Part shown: positions 52,556 through 61,337 of the stretch, piece by piece
Layout: each line of letters begins with the position of its first letter
How positions within the stretch are numbered: position 1 is the stretch's first letter
Origin: an uncultured Corynebacterium sp.
GTDB lineage: Bacteria; Actinomycetota; Actinomycetes; Mycobacteriales; Mycobacteriaceae
Direction of reading: 5' to 3'
Assembly (NCBI RefSeq): GCF_946222835.1
Contig: NZ_CAMIHD010000002.1
Coordinates: 248,001 to 312,000, forward strand
DNA length: 64,000 nucleotides
Made by a program: the position numbers and the translations under genes
The notes under the pieces: generated by a model
Seen by the model: the letters and a program-made list of their open reading frames with translations, nothing else
Database searches by the model: none
What the model was told of the DNA's origin: nothing

Positions 52556-53682
52556 CCCACCTTCGACCCACCCCTGGGACCATAGTTCAGGTAGTCGTCG
52601 ATCCTGATAAAGCAGTAGAAGATATTGCGGCGCAGTTAGCAAAGTCCCTGTCCACCGCAGCAGTCATCGGTACGGATGCATCCGCACAAATAAGTTTCCT
52701 ACGCGAGACCTGCATTGAAGAAGTAGTACTAGGCCTGGAACACGCGGGTGTGCCTGCGGAGGAGATGCAAGTCCGCGGGCAGCATATGCTTCGCGCAGTG
52801 GGTCTCTCTTCCTACTGTGAACATAACCCTGCGCAGCTGTCTGGCGGCCAAACTCGCAGGTTAGCCGCAGCCTGTGTGGCCATCCGCGAGCCCGCGATCA
52901 TGATCATTTGTGAACCCGCAGCAGGCCTCGACTCAGAGTCGCGCGCACAAGTGGTTAACCTTTTGCAGGCAATGCCGCATACCTGCGTTATTGCCGTATC
53001 GAGCACTACTTGGCCGGAGCTCGGCGGAGAAATCATAGGAGCTGAACCACGCGTAGCACCCCTTGAGCTGCCGCGGATATACACGCGCGGGCGGCGGGGG
53101 AGCATAGGCCCGCTAACTGCCCGGCGAGGACCAAAGAAGAAGAAATGGTGGCAGTTCTTCCAGCCCACCGGAACGACCTTTAGCGTCGGCCCCGTAGAAA
53201 TCCCCACCGTGGAAGCCGGGGTGACGTGGTTGCGCGGTGATAATGGCAGCGGTAAAACGTCGCTCTTGCGCGCCGCCGCCGGGCTTGATGGCGCGGGAGT
53301 TGTACGAAATCTTCCCGCCCTTGCTATGCAGTCGCCGTTTGACCAGGCGGCATTTTCCACGGTGGAGGATTTTGTGCCCAATGAAACATTGCGCAATCTG
53401 CTGGGATTGAAACCTGCTGATCATCCACTAGATTTATCATCGTCACGCCTGCGGCTTGCGCAAGTTGCTCACGTCATTGGGCAGCACCGCCAGAAAGTAC
53501 TGCTCGACGAGCCAGATCCCTTGCTTTCTGCCGCGGACCGATGGCTCATGCATCAATTAATCCACTACGGCCTACAGTCCGGAAGCGCCTTAGTGGTTAC
53601 CTGCCATGATCCTCAGTTTGTGGCGGAAATATCAACCTACGCCGAGGTCACGGAGGAGAAATTGCCGCCACCGCGCCGCTGA
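52546..53682 (+). CDS. ECF transporter fused double ATPase, one site degenerate
   Basis: A 378-residue protein with two ABC domains in one chain, standing for the two EcfA subunits. Domain 1 (about residues 1-170) lacks about 40 residues at the front including Walker A, but keeps AQLSGGQTRRLAAACVAI and a weak Walker B IMIICEPAAGLD. Domain 2 (about 205-378) has Walker A LRGDNGSGKTSLLRAAAGLD and Walker B KVLLDEPDPLLS, but the signature is LSSSRLRLAQV instead of LSGGQ. Each composite ATP site needs one domain's Walker A and the other's signature, so one complete site can form. It overlaps the T subunit gene by ten bases. Confidence 0.82.
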   Translation: MDLAHLRPTPGTIVQVVVDPDKAVEDIAAQLAKSLSTAAVIGTDASAQISFLRETCIEEVVLGLEHAGVPAEEMQVRGQHMLRAVGLSSYCEHNPAQLSGGQTRRLAAACVAIREPAIMIICEPAAGLDSESRAQVVNLLQAMPHTCVIAVSSTTWPELGGEIIGAEPRVAPLELPRIYTRGRRGSIGPLTARRGPKKKKWWQFFQPTGTTFSVGPVEIPTVEAGVTWLRGDNGSGKTSLLRAAAGLDGAGVVRNLPALAMQSPFDQAAFSTVEDFVPNETLRNLLGLKPADHPLDLSSSRLRLAQVAHVIGQHRQKVLLDEPDPLLSAADRWLMHQLIHYGLQSGSALVVTCHDPQFVAEISTYAEVTEEKLPPPRR

Positions 53683-53695
53683 GCACAGGCGAAAA

Positions 53696-53736
53696 CTCCC
53701 GGCTATTGCGCGTTTCAAGTAACGAGCAGCCGGGAG
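53696..53736. terminator. Terminator between the ECF operon and acnR
   Basis: CTCCCGGCT (53696-53704) pairs perfectly with AGCCGGGAG (53728-53736). It lies between convergent genes and probably serves both. Confidence 0.65.
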
Positions 53737-53762
53737 CTGCATTGGGATGGGGAGGGGCGAGA

Positions 53763-54338
53763 TTAATCCAGGTTGGCTTGACCGCCGCGGATAGATTGCT
53801 CTACTAAATCAAGAACTTTTTCCAGCTCTGCGGTTTCGCCCAAGGCCAGCCGATTGATGAACCCATCCATGAACACCTCTAGATAGATAGCCAAGGTGTC
53901 GATGTCGACGTCATCGCGCAGCCGGCCTTTGTCCGCATTGGACGCCAAACGGGCACGCACGGCCTCGCCACGAACCGACTGGTTTTCCTTCCATCTAGCA
54001 GCAAAGGAAGGATCGGTACGAAGGAGAGAAGTGATTTCCAAGCGAGTGGCTAGCCAATCGTGACGCTCAGGATGCTGGAGCATCTCACGCATAACTTCAA
54101 CCAAGCCATTATGAGCTACGACTTCTGCCTGACGGGCGGCATCTTCTTGCGCCAAGGCAAGAAAGAGAGACTCTTTATCACCGAAGTGGTGGAAGATTGC
54201 GCCACGAGATTTGCCCGTTGCCTGTTCTAGTAGACGGACTGTAGCTCCCTCGTACCCGTGCTCTGCAAAACACCGGCGAGCGCCTACGAGAATGTCGTGC
54301 CGACGGCGGCTGAGTTCAGATTCGCTGACGATGGGCAT
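53763..54338 (-). CDS. acnR: AcnR, TetR-family repressor of aconitase
   Basis: A 191-residue TetR-type repressor. The helix-turn-helix ARRCFAEHGYEGATVRLLEQ and ATGKSRGAIFHHFGDKESLF is nearly that of C. glutamicum AcnR, which represses acn and is relieved by citrate-Mg. The C-terminal ligand domain is less conserved (LEITSLLRTDPSFAARWKEN). The ATG at 54338 lies eleven bases after AAGGAG; a TTG nine bases upstream has no spacing from it. It is downstream of acn in the same direction, and its operator is found before acn. Confidence 0.94.
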   Translation of the reverse strand: MPIVSESELSRRRHDILVGARRCFAEHGYEGATVRLLEQATGKSRGAIFHHFGDKESLFLALAQEDAARQAEVVAHNGLVEVMREMLQHPERHDWLATRLEITSLLRTDPSFAARWKENQSVRGEAVRARLASNADKGRLRDDVDIDTLAIYLEVFMDGFINRLALGETAELEKVLDLVEQSIRGGQANLD

Positions 54339-54419
54339 AGTAGGCAACTCTCCTTAATGGGGAACGTGTATAGAATAATAAATCAGTAATTTTGAATAAG
54401 AATAAAATCTAAGCGACGA

Positions 54420-54470
54420 AACGCGGGGCCGCAGCGCCCTCCACTGGGGAGTGCGGTGCAACCCCGCGTT
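54420..54470 (-). terminator. acn terminator
   Basis: AACGCGGGG (54420-54428) pairs with CCCCGCGTT (54462-54470), enclosing a smaller stem. It lies between acn and acnR on the minus strand, so acnR is probably expressed partly by readthrough or from its own AT-rich upstream region (54361-54410). Confidence 0.65.
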
Positions 54471-54529
54471 ATCGACTGAAACGAGGTCCTTAGCCCTTCA
54501 GGTGGGCATAAGGATTGTGCGAAAAGCGC

Positions 54530-57355
54530 CTAGTTCTTGACCATTTGGCGCAGAACGTACTGCAGGATGCCGCCGTGGCGGAAGTAGTCAGCTTCACCCG
54601 GGGTGTCGATGCGGACGTCAGCGTCAAACTCGACGGTCTCGCCGGACTCCTTGGTGGCGGTAACGTGGACGGTCTTGGGGATGGAGCCTTCATTGAAGGC
54701 GGTGATGCCCTCAATATCGAAGGTTTCAGTTCCATCCAAGCCCAAGGACTCGTGGGACTCACCCTGTGGGAACTGCAGTGGGATAACACCCATGCCGATC
54801 AGGTTGGAGCGGTGAATGCGCTCGAAGGATTCAGTGATTACAGCCTTGACGCCGAGCAGGTTGGTGCCCTTTGCAGCCCAGTCACGGGAGGAACCGGTGC
54901 CGTACTCCTTACCAGCGATGACTACCAGCGGAATGCCGGCTTCCTTGTAGTTCTGGCAAGCATCGAAGATGAAGGCCTGTGGGCCGCCTTCCTGGGTGAA
55001 GTCACGGGTGTAGCCACCGGTGACATCGACCAGCTGGTTTGCCAGGCGAATATTCGCAAAGGTACCGCGCATCATGACCTCGTGGTTACCACGGCGAGAG
55101 CCCAGGGAGTTGTAGTCCTTGCGTGCAACGCCGTTTTCATCGAGGTACTGCGCAGCCGGGGTGCCCGGCTTAATAGCGGAAGCAGGGGAGATGTGGTCGG
55201 TAGTGACGGAGTCACCCAGCTTCGCAAGAACGCGAGCGCCCTTGATGTCCTCAACCGGGTTTGGCTCGGTAGGCATGCCATCGAAGTAAGGAGCCTTGCG
55301 GATGTAGGTGGAATCCTCATCCCACTTGAAGGTTTCACCTTCCGGCACGTCCAGGTTGCGCCAAGCCTCGTCACCCTTAAAGACGTCGGCGTAGTCAGCC
55401 TCGTACATCTCGCGGGAGATAGCGGACTGAATGGTGTCCTCAATCTCCTGCGGGGATGGCCAGATGTCCTTCAGGTAGACATCGTTGCCTTCCTTATCCT
55501 GACCCAGGGGCTGTGCATCAAAGTCAAAGTCCATGGTGCCGGCAATGGCGTAGGCGATAACCATGATTGGAGAGGCCAGGTAGTTCATCTTGACGTCTGG
55601 GGAGATGCGGCCCTCGAAGTTGCGGTTACCGGAAAGAACCGCGGTGGCAGCAAGGTCATTCTCATTGATGGCTGCAGATACCTCATCCGGCAATGGGCCG
55701 GAGTTACCGATACAGGTGGTGCAACCGAAGCCGGAGAGGTAGAAGCCCATTGCCTCGAGGTCCTTCCAGAGGTCTGCACGCTGGAAGTAACCATCAACAA
55801 CCTGGGAACCAGGTGCGCAGATGGTCTTAACCCACGGCTTGGATTGGAGGCCCTTTTCTGCTGCCTTGCGGGCAATAAGACCTGCGCCCACCATCACGGA
55901 TGGGTTGGAGGTGTTGGTGCAGGAAGTGATGGATGCGATAGCGACCATGCCGTGGTCCAGGGTGAACTCGCCACCATTTTGGGACTCAACGGTAATCGGG
56001 TTGGAGTGACGGCCCTTTGCACCGATAGCGGAGGACTCGCCGTGGCCCTCGCGAGCCTTGTTCAAACCGCCGGTGACGTCCTCCAATGCCGGAGCGCCTC
56101 CCTCTGCGGACATGCGCTTTGCCTCAACAGAGGTTTCGTCGACGCAAACCTCGTCGGTGGTGTAGTTGGACAAATCCTTGCGGAACTGCTCCTTGGCCTC
56201 GCTCAGCAGGATACGATCCTGCGGGCGCTTCGGGCCAGCAATAGAAGGAACAACGGTGGACAGATCCAGCTCGAGGTACTCGGAGTACTTTGCCTCCGGG
56301 GCATCCTCTTCCAGCCACATTCCCTGGGCCTTGGCGTATGCCTCAACGCGGTCAATCTGCTCCTGAGGGCGGCCGGTGAGCTCGAGGTACTTGGTGGTCT
56401 CCTCATCAATTGGGAAGATCGCTGCGGTGGAACCGAACTCAGGAGACATGTTGCCGATGGTGGCGCGGTTAGCCAGTGGAACGGACTTGACGCCGTTGCC
56501 GTAGAACTCTACGAACTTCTGAACAACGCCGTGCTCGCGCAGCATCTCAGTAATGGTAAGTACAACGTCGGTTGCGGTAACACCGGTTGGAATCTCGCCC
56601 GTCAGCTTGAAGCCAACGACCTTCGGGATGAGCATGGATACCGGCTGGCCGAGCATCGCAGCCTCTGCCTCGATGCCGCCGACGCCCCAGCCAAGAATGC
56701 CCAGGCCGTTTTCCATGGTGGTGTGGGAGTCGGTACCGATACAAGTATCTGGGTAAGCGAGGCCCTCGTTGTCGAATACAACGCGGGACAGGTACTCGAT
56801 ATTTACCTGGTGGACGATGCCGGTTCCCGGAGGTACAACGCGGAAGTTGGAGAAGTTCTCAGCACCCCAGCGAAGGAACTGGTAGCGCTCCTCGTTGCGC
56901 TGGTACTCAATTTCAACGTTCTTTTCCAGTGCATCGGTGGAGCCGAAGGCCTCAACGATGACGGAGTGGTCAATAACCATCTCAGCTGGGTTGAGCGGGT
57001 TGACCTGATCCGGAGTACCACCCAGGGCAGAGACCGCCTCACGCATGGTGGCAAGGTCAACAACGCAAGGAACGCCGGTGAAGTCCTGCATGAGGACGCG
57101 TGCTGGGGTGAACTGGATTTCGGTGTCTGGCTCCGCTTCCGGATCCCAGTTTGCCAAGGCGTTGATGTGGTCCTTGGTTACGTTCTTGCCGTCCTCATTG
57201 CGCAGCAGGTTCTCTGCTAGCACCTTGAGGGAGTAAGGCAACTTCTCCAAGCCGGAGACGGTGTTGATGTCAAAGTAGTCATAAGACTTGCCGTTGACGT
57301 CAAGGGTCTTCTTGGCATCGAAGGAGTTCAAGCTTTCAGTCACAGGGAGCTCCAT
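54530..57355 (-). CDS. acn: Aconitate hydratase A
   Basis: Interconverts citrate and isocitrate in the TCA cycle with a 4Fe-4S cluster. The 941-residue protein closely follows C. glutamicum Acn. Cluster cysteines lie in [20 protein letters not shown] and [18 protein letters not shown]; the swivel domain has [19 protein letters not shown] and [17 protein letters not shown]. The ATG at 57355 gives [12 protein letters not shown], in line with the known protein; the frame reaches 57484 but the extension is unrelated. The promoter carries a perfect AcnR operator. Long antisense frames opposite it are coding shadows. Confidence 0.96.
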   Translation of the reverse strand: MELPVTESLNSFDAKKTLDVNGKSYDYFDINTVSGLEKLPYSLKVLAENLLRNEDGKNVTKDHINALANWDPEAEPDTEIQFTPARVLMQDFTGVPCVVDLATMREAVSALGGTPDQVNPLNPAEMVIDHSVIVEAFGSTDALEKNVEIEYQRNEERYQFLRWGAENFSNFRVVPPGTGIVHQVNIEYLSRVVFDNEGLAYPDTCIGTDSHTTMENGLGILGWGVGGIEAEAAMLGQPVSMLIPKVVGFKLTGEIPTGVTATDVVLTITEMLREHGVVQKFVEFYGNGVKSVPLANRATIGNMSPEFGSTAAIFPIDEETTKYLELTGRPQEQIDRVEAYAKAQGMWLEEDAPEAKYSEYLELDLSTVVPSIAGPKRPQDRILLSEAKEQFRKDLSNYTTDEVCVDETSVEAKRMSAEGGAPALEDVTGGLNKAREGHGESSAIGAKGRHSNPITVESQNGGEFTLDHGMVAIASITSCTNTSNPSVMVGAGLIARKAAEKGLQSKPWVKTICAPGSQVVDGYFQRADLWKDLEAMGFYLSGFGCTTCIGNSGPLPDEVSAAINENDLAATAVLSGNRNFEGRISPDVKMNYLASPIMVIAYAIAGTMDFDFDAQPLGQDKEGNDVYLKDIWPSPQEIEDTIQSAISREMYEADYADVFKGDEAWRNLDVPEGETFKWDEDSTYIRKAPYFDGMPTEPNPVEDIKGARVLAKLGDSVTTDHISPASAIKPGTPAAQYLDENGVARKDYNSLGSRRGNHEVMMRGTFANIRLANQLVDVTGGYTRDFTQEGGPQAFIFDACQNYKEAGIPLVVIAGKEYGTGSSRDWAAKGTNLLGVKAVITESFERIHRSNLIGMGVIPLQFPQGESHESLGLDGTETFDIEGITAFNEGSIPKTVHVTATKESGETVEFDADVRIDTPGEADYFRHGGILQYVLRQMVKN

Positions 57356-57670
57356 TCCTTGTTGATAAACAGTGTGTTCTGTTTGGTACTCGTCGTCTGT
57401 CGTCACCACGGGGCGGTGCTCTGCGCCGGCGGTCACTATTGTGACGGGACGCGACCATGGGGCCCGCAGCGTTGAAGGCGACAAAGAACGCGATGGTTCA
57501 CCTAGATATTGTAGAGGCTAAAACCTTCGGTCGCTGCCATTGTAACAGTACAAGCGTTCTGTTTTCACCTTTTCGTAAAATCCGGCGAGTTGAGGGATTG
57601 GGTCCCCTCAAGTTGCCCGTATCTTGGGGGAGGAGAAGTTTAGGGTCCTATATATAAGGAAAGGATTCGC
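57356..57670. other. Divergent region between acn and the Rv1476-like gene
   Basis: This 315-base gap holds the acn promoter with its AcnR operator (57546-57561) and a minus-strand TACAAT (57544-57539), giving acn a leader of roughly 175 bases. On the plus side, TATATATAA at 57649-57657 and GGAAAGG just before the ATG serve the Rv1476-like gene. I see no other gene or RNA. Confidence 0.55.
57546..57561 (-). promoter_or_regulatory. AcnR operator in the acn promoter
   Basis: The minus strand reads CAGAACGCTTGTACTG, matching the C. glutamicum AcnR motif CAGNAC-N4-GTACTG. It ends one base before the likely -10 (TACAAT), i.e. at about -11 to -28, the same placement as in C. glutamicum. Binding here would block RNA polymerase. 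Confidence 0.88.
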
Positions 57671-58144
57671 ATGGTTCCCGCAGGGGTAGATATATCTGAC
57701 TTGGCGGATCAGCTCGAAGAGGATGGCGCGGCCTACACCGCCCCGGCGCTTAGTCAAGATGTCTCCCTCAATGCGGATGTGAGTAACGGGTTGCGGGGCG
57801 GCGACGGCGTGGCCGTGGTCGATGTGATGGATGTTCGGGCACCCGACGTTCGTGACATTGCCCAAGAGCTTCAAGACGCAACGGGCCTGAACACGGTCAT
57901 TGTTCAGACCCCACAACATGTCTCTTCGGTTAGTGATACTTATAGTCGAGCCGACATTGAGTCGGTGCAGACGCAACTGGCGCCTGGACTTAACCAAGTG
58001 GACCTAGTAACTGAGTACTACGGGGGACTAGACCAAATCAGCTTCCCGGTGACCACGGTTGTGGGAATGGTGGCTGTGATTGCTGTGTTCGTCTTGATTA
58101 ACTCTTTCATGATGGCAAGCCGACACAGGTCTGTAGGGGCGTAA
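57671..58144 (+). CDS. Rv1476-like membrane protein (DUF6676)
   Basis: A 157-residue protein with an extracytoplasmic or soluble part of about 125 residues and one C-terminal membrane segment (about residues 126-149, VTTVVGMVAVIAVFVLINSF) followed by a short basic tail. It starts VPAGVDISDLADQLEEDGAA. A homologue (Rv1476) lies between acn and ripA in M. tuberculosis, as here, and it may act together with the peptidoglycan hydrolase, but its function is unknown. Confidence 0.85.
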   Translation: MVPAGVDISDLADQLEEDGAAYTAPALSQDVSLNADVSNGLRGGDGVAVVDVMDVRAPDVRDIAQELQDATGLNTVIVQTPQHVSSVSDTYSRADIESVQTQLAPGLNQVDLVTEYYGGLDQISFPVTTVVGMVAVIAVFVLINSFMMASRHRSVGA

Positions 58145-58595
58145 GTGGGCCCCATGGGCATTAAAGGTGGGGGCGCCGCGGGACAGAAATCAGGATTCGA
58201 AGTTTCAAGTATCGCGTCTTAAACAAGGGGGTAGCTAAATAGGTTTGTTCGAAAAAGTTTCAGAATAAAAGCTGAAGCATTGCGAACCGACCCTGGGTGC
58301 GGGGGAGGGCACCTGCTTAATGATCTCTAGGGGGTGAGCAAGGGGCGCCAGGCGATGACGAACAAAATGCCGCCTCGACGATCTATTGGAGCGGTGGAAT
58401 CAACTCAAGATTGAATGGCGGAACAGGGGTCGTATCTGATGGCGACGCGCTCTGGGGTGTCATTGAAAAGTGTGAGGAGGGCAGGGGAGGGGCCAAAGTA
58501 AACTCTTAGGGGTTGACTTGGGGTGGGGGAGTGGTCGGCCTGCTTCCATATCAACCACAGGGGGCCGGTTTGAAAGGTGGACCACTAAATCAAAT

Positions 58596-58627
58596 AGTGA
58601 GTAAAGTCACAATAACGGGTTGGTAAC
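58596..58627 (+). promoter_or_regulatory. CRP-like site and spaced TAAC repeats, candidate promoter region
   Basis: AGTGAGTAAAGTCACA (58596-58611) matches the GlxR consensus TGTGA-N6-TCACA at nine of ten positions. Just after it TAAC occurs at 58613-58616 and 58624-58627, 11 bases apart, as in direct-repeat sites of OmpR-type regulators such as MtrA. MtrA and GlxR are known to act on cell-wall hydrolase genes of corynebacteria. The nearest such gene starts 1.2 kb downstream. Confidence 0.45.
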
Positions 58628-59399
58628 AAAATCATTGCAGGTTAGGTGCTCATGTTGAGTCATGTGAACCAACTTGACTCACGTGAATTGCGGGAAAATT
58701 GTGCGAAGCGGGCGTGTCGTGACGTATGGTTCGGATGTCGACTCAGGAGACATTTCTTGCTTCCTGGGTTCATGGGCTTAGCCTTGACTGTCACGAGAGA
58801 ACTCGCACGGGTATGTGGGGAAGCACGCCTCGAGCGAATGAGAAAACTTCGAGTGGCCGTTCTTGGGAGTCAATGAACCGGGCTCAATCTAACGTGATTG
58901 GGGATGCAGGTGAAGAACTTGAGCGATTGCAATGTTCGAAAAATTAAACATCAACCCACCTTCCGTTTATGAGGTGAGACGGGTTCATTAGAACTCCACC
59001 GTGTGGAAATTTTGGGGCGAATCTTTCAATCGGGCAGAGCGCAAAGCTCATGGCCGCGAAAGGTGCGCACGGATAGGTCCATAGGGTTTGGGTCTAGGAA
59101 CGCCGAATCACTCCGCTAGGGCCAGCTTCGTGTGGCCTGTTCATGGTTTGTGGCTGCTTGCCCTCGACGGCTTAGGATAGTTGAAAGGCTAGACCTTTTA
59201 GCAAGGCCAGTCGGCGCCGCGGCGAGATATGCCAGAACCCGTAGAGCAGTTCTCACGGCGCTCAGTGCAATAGGATGTGATCGGGGCATGCGGAATCTTG
59301 GGTTGTAACACGCATCCTGGAGCGCATGTCGCCAATATCGCGAACGAGTAAGTGGACTTCGCAGTCGTGGGAATTTTTGCTGTGAACAATGGATATGTG

Positions 59400-59415
59400 T
59401 AGACCTTTTGGTCTT
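59400..59415 (+). promoter_or_regulatory. Orphan McbR-like operator
   Basis: TAGACCTTTTGGTCTT matches TAGAC-N6-GTCTA at nine of ten informative positions, and is almost the same as the metK operator in this window. Further copies of TAGACCTTT lie at 59436-59444 (with GTCAA after it) and 59190-59198. No sulfur-metabolism gene is close. Confidence 0.45.
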
Positions 59416-59851
59416 GCTTGTTGATTTTGGACGAGTAGACCTTTAGTCAATCCAGCTGGAACTTTAGGCGTCTGATTTTCGCTGTTGTGGGGAAACAGTA
59501 GCGATTCAGGGCAGCCGGCTGGAGTGCGATAGAAGTCAGGTTTCCAGTCACCGCAAGAAGGTCCCTGGACTGTTGAGCGATCCGCCGAAAGAGCACGCCC
59601 GGAGTGAAGTCTTAGCCAATTGGGGCAGTCCATAACCATCTACCGCTCTAGTGTCTACGGGTGCTTGAGAATAGCTTCGCGTATCCAATTTTCATCATCT
59701 CGAGGCGATTTCCAGTTGCTCTATTCTGACATGCGATATCGCCTGCGTTTGTGCGAATTGTGCAGGCGGGGAGCCCGGGCATTCCTATGTCCGGAAGCTG
59801 TTATGGGCGCTTCTTAAAGGAACTGTGTGGGTCCAATCTAGGAGTATTTCA

Positions 59852-61306
59852 GTGGCCACCATTCGCCTACCACGCATTCGACATGTTCGCGCTTTCCTTG
59901 CTGCAGTAGCAGGTACCGCAGCCGTATCAACGCTTTCCACCGTAGTGCCAGCAGGCGCTGATGAATCAACGGTGCATAACGCTGGTGTAGTCCAGGCGCA
60001 CGACTCAGAGCGCGCGGCAATTGACCGCGCGGTTAACAACGCCGATTCTCTACAGGGGGCTATTGAAGCCTCGCGCGAAGCGTTAAGTCGTGCGGAAGCT
60101 GATGTTGCTGGAGCCGAAAACCGAATCGCTCAGATCCACAGCCAAATAGAACACGTAAGCGGCGATCCTGGGGCGAATGAGGAGTACCTTGCTAGCCTGC
60201 AAGGCGAGTTGGATCAAGCGGACAAGGATAAGCGAGACGCCGAGAATCGTGTGGTGCAACAGCGTCGAGAACTGGCGCAAAACGAAGCGCGACTGAACGC
60301 TACCCAACGGTTTGCGGAGGCAACTTTTGCTCGCCAGCAGGGGGCGGAATCTCTAGCGGCGAATGGAGGCGGCTTTCAGCTCCCTCAACAGGACACCTTC
60401 GAATCTGGACTAAATCAAGTTAATGAACTTGACAATCAGAGGAAACCCGCCTCCTTGGTTGTCAACCCTGAGGACTTGACTGGCCAGGACAAGTTAGAGT
60501 CCTTTACTGATGAAGTGGTCGGGGAGAGCTCCCCGCAGGTTCCTTCTGTCCCGGACGCATCCAGCAATCCGGACGACCGAGGGGCTGTCAACCAGGGGGG
60601 TACTAATCCTGAAGCTGAATTTGGAAACGCCCTCAATCAGGGTGCTACCCCGAGGTTCCAGAATGTCGACTTCGCAACTGGGTCCTCTGTGGATGATGCG
60701 CTCGGACTTGCGAATGATATCGCCGCGGCAGTTGACGAGGACGATGTGCGCACCCTGATGCAAGGCTCATCTGACTTGCTTGGATTGGGGAGCCCGAATA
60801 CTGCACCTGCTGCGAGCGCTGACGCTCCTGAGGTAGATGAGGTAACGGAGTCCGAGGGAGCCATCACAGGTGCAGATGCTGGGCGCGATGCTCAGATTGA
60901 AGCCGTTATCGCTCGTGCCGAGTCTCAGGTGGGCGTCCCTTATGTTTGGGGAGGCGGCGATAACAACGGTCCTACTGGCGGGCTTCGAGACGGCGGAGTG
61001 GCTGACTCTTTCGGTGATTTCAATCAATCGGGTTTCGATTGCTCGGGTCTCGTGAAGTACGCCTATGCGGCAGCCGGCCTGGATCTGCCTCACTACACTG
61101 GTGCACAGTATCAGCAGGGCAAGAAGGTCCCTCGCGACAACGCGAAGCGTGGTGACCTTATTTTCTACGGGCCTGGTGGCAACCAGCACGTAGCTATCTA
61201 CCTAGGCGACGGCCAAATGATTGAAGCGCCACAGTCTGGTCAGACTGTTTCAGTGGTTCCAGTTCGCTGGGGTGGCGCTACTCCCGACGTCGTGCGCCTT
61301 CTCTAA
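59852..61306 (+). CDS. Secreted NlpC/P60 peptidoglycan endopeptidase, RipA-like
   Basis: A 484-residue exported hydrolase that cleaves peptide stems of peptidoglycan during daughter-cell separation in related species (RipA; cg1735). A signal peptide (about residues 1-38) ends near VPAGADES. A long Glu/Gln/Ala-rich coiled coil covers about 45-155, an acidic Pro/Ser linker about 160-350, and the NlpC/P60 domain the last 130: VPYVWGGGDNNGP, catalytic Cys in GFDCSGLVKYAYAAAG and His in GGNQHVAIYLGDG. GTG at 59852 is chosen because TAGGAG lies eight bases upstream. The upstream region is unusually long. Confidence 0.92.
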   Translation: MATIRLPRIRHVRAFLAAVAGTAAVSTLSTVVPAGADESTVHNAGVVQAHDSERAAIDRAVNNADSLQGAIEASREALSRAEADVAGAENRIAQIHSQIEHVSGDPGANEEYLASLQGELDQADKDKRDAENRVVQQRRELAQNEARLNATQRFAEATFARQQGAESLAANGGGFQLPQQDTFESGLNQVNELDNQRKPASLVVNPEDLTGQDKLESFTDEVVGESSPQVPSVPDASSNPDDRGAVNQGGTNPEAEFGNALNQGATPRFQNVDFATGSSVDDALGLANDIAAAVDEDDVRTLMQGSSDLLGLGSPNTAPAASADAPEVDEVTESEGAITGADAGRDAQIEAVIARAESQVGVPYVWGGGDNNGPTGGLRDGGVADSFGDFNQSGFDCSGLVKYAYAAAGLDLPHYTGAQYQQGKKVPRDNAKRGDLIFYGPGGNQHVAIYLGDGQMIEAPQSGQTVSVVPVRWGGATPDVVRLL

Positions 61307-61337
61307 TCTCCAACTTTCGGTTGGTATTGTTTAGGGC

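Larger units (their letters stand above)
58145..59851. other. 1.7-kb stretch with no recognisable gene upstream of the RipA-like gene
   Basis: No open frame here has a ribosome site together with a recognisable product; the longest (58646-58876 plus, 59262-59639 minus) look random. Base use differs from the neighbours: four 60-base lines I counted contain 42-57% G+C. 58141-58570 is rich in plus-strand G-runs. A CRP-like palindrome with TAAC repeats lies at 58596-58627, an inverted TTGAGTCA/TTGACTCA pair at 58655-58681, and TAGACCTTT repeats with one McbR-like operator at 59190-59450. It may be a very long leader, a small-RNA locus, or a decayed insertion. Confidence 0.6.

Noticed and set aside
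54515..57220. A 901-codon open frame on the plus strand opposite acn
   Set aside because: It mirrors the strongly biased codons of acn, resembles no protein I recognise and has no ribosome site. Long antisense shadows are normal in GC-rich genes with C-ending codons.
58646..58876. 76-codon open frame in the region upstream of the RipA-like gene
   Set aside because: No ribosome site and a composition unlike the coding genes here; it overlaps another frame equally open.
59262..59639. 125-codon open frame on the minus strand in the same region
   Set aside because: The translation resembles no family I know, codon use is unlike the neighbours, and it contains the McbR-like repeats, so chance is more likely.
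58145..59851. c-di-AMP (ydaO-type) riboswitch before the NlpC/P60 gene
   Set aside because: This class is known before actinobacterial cell-wall hydrolase genes, but I could not find its conserved blocks here.
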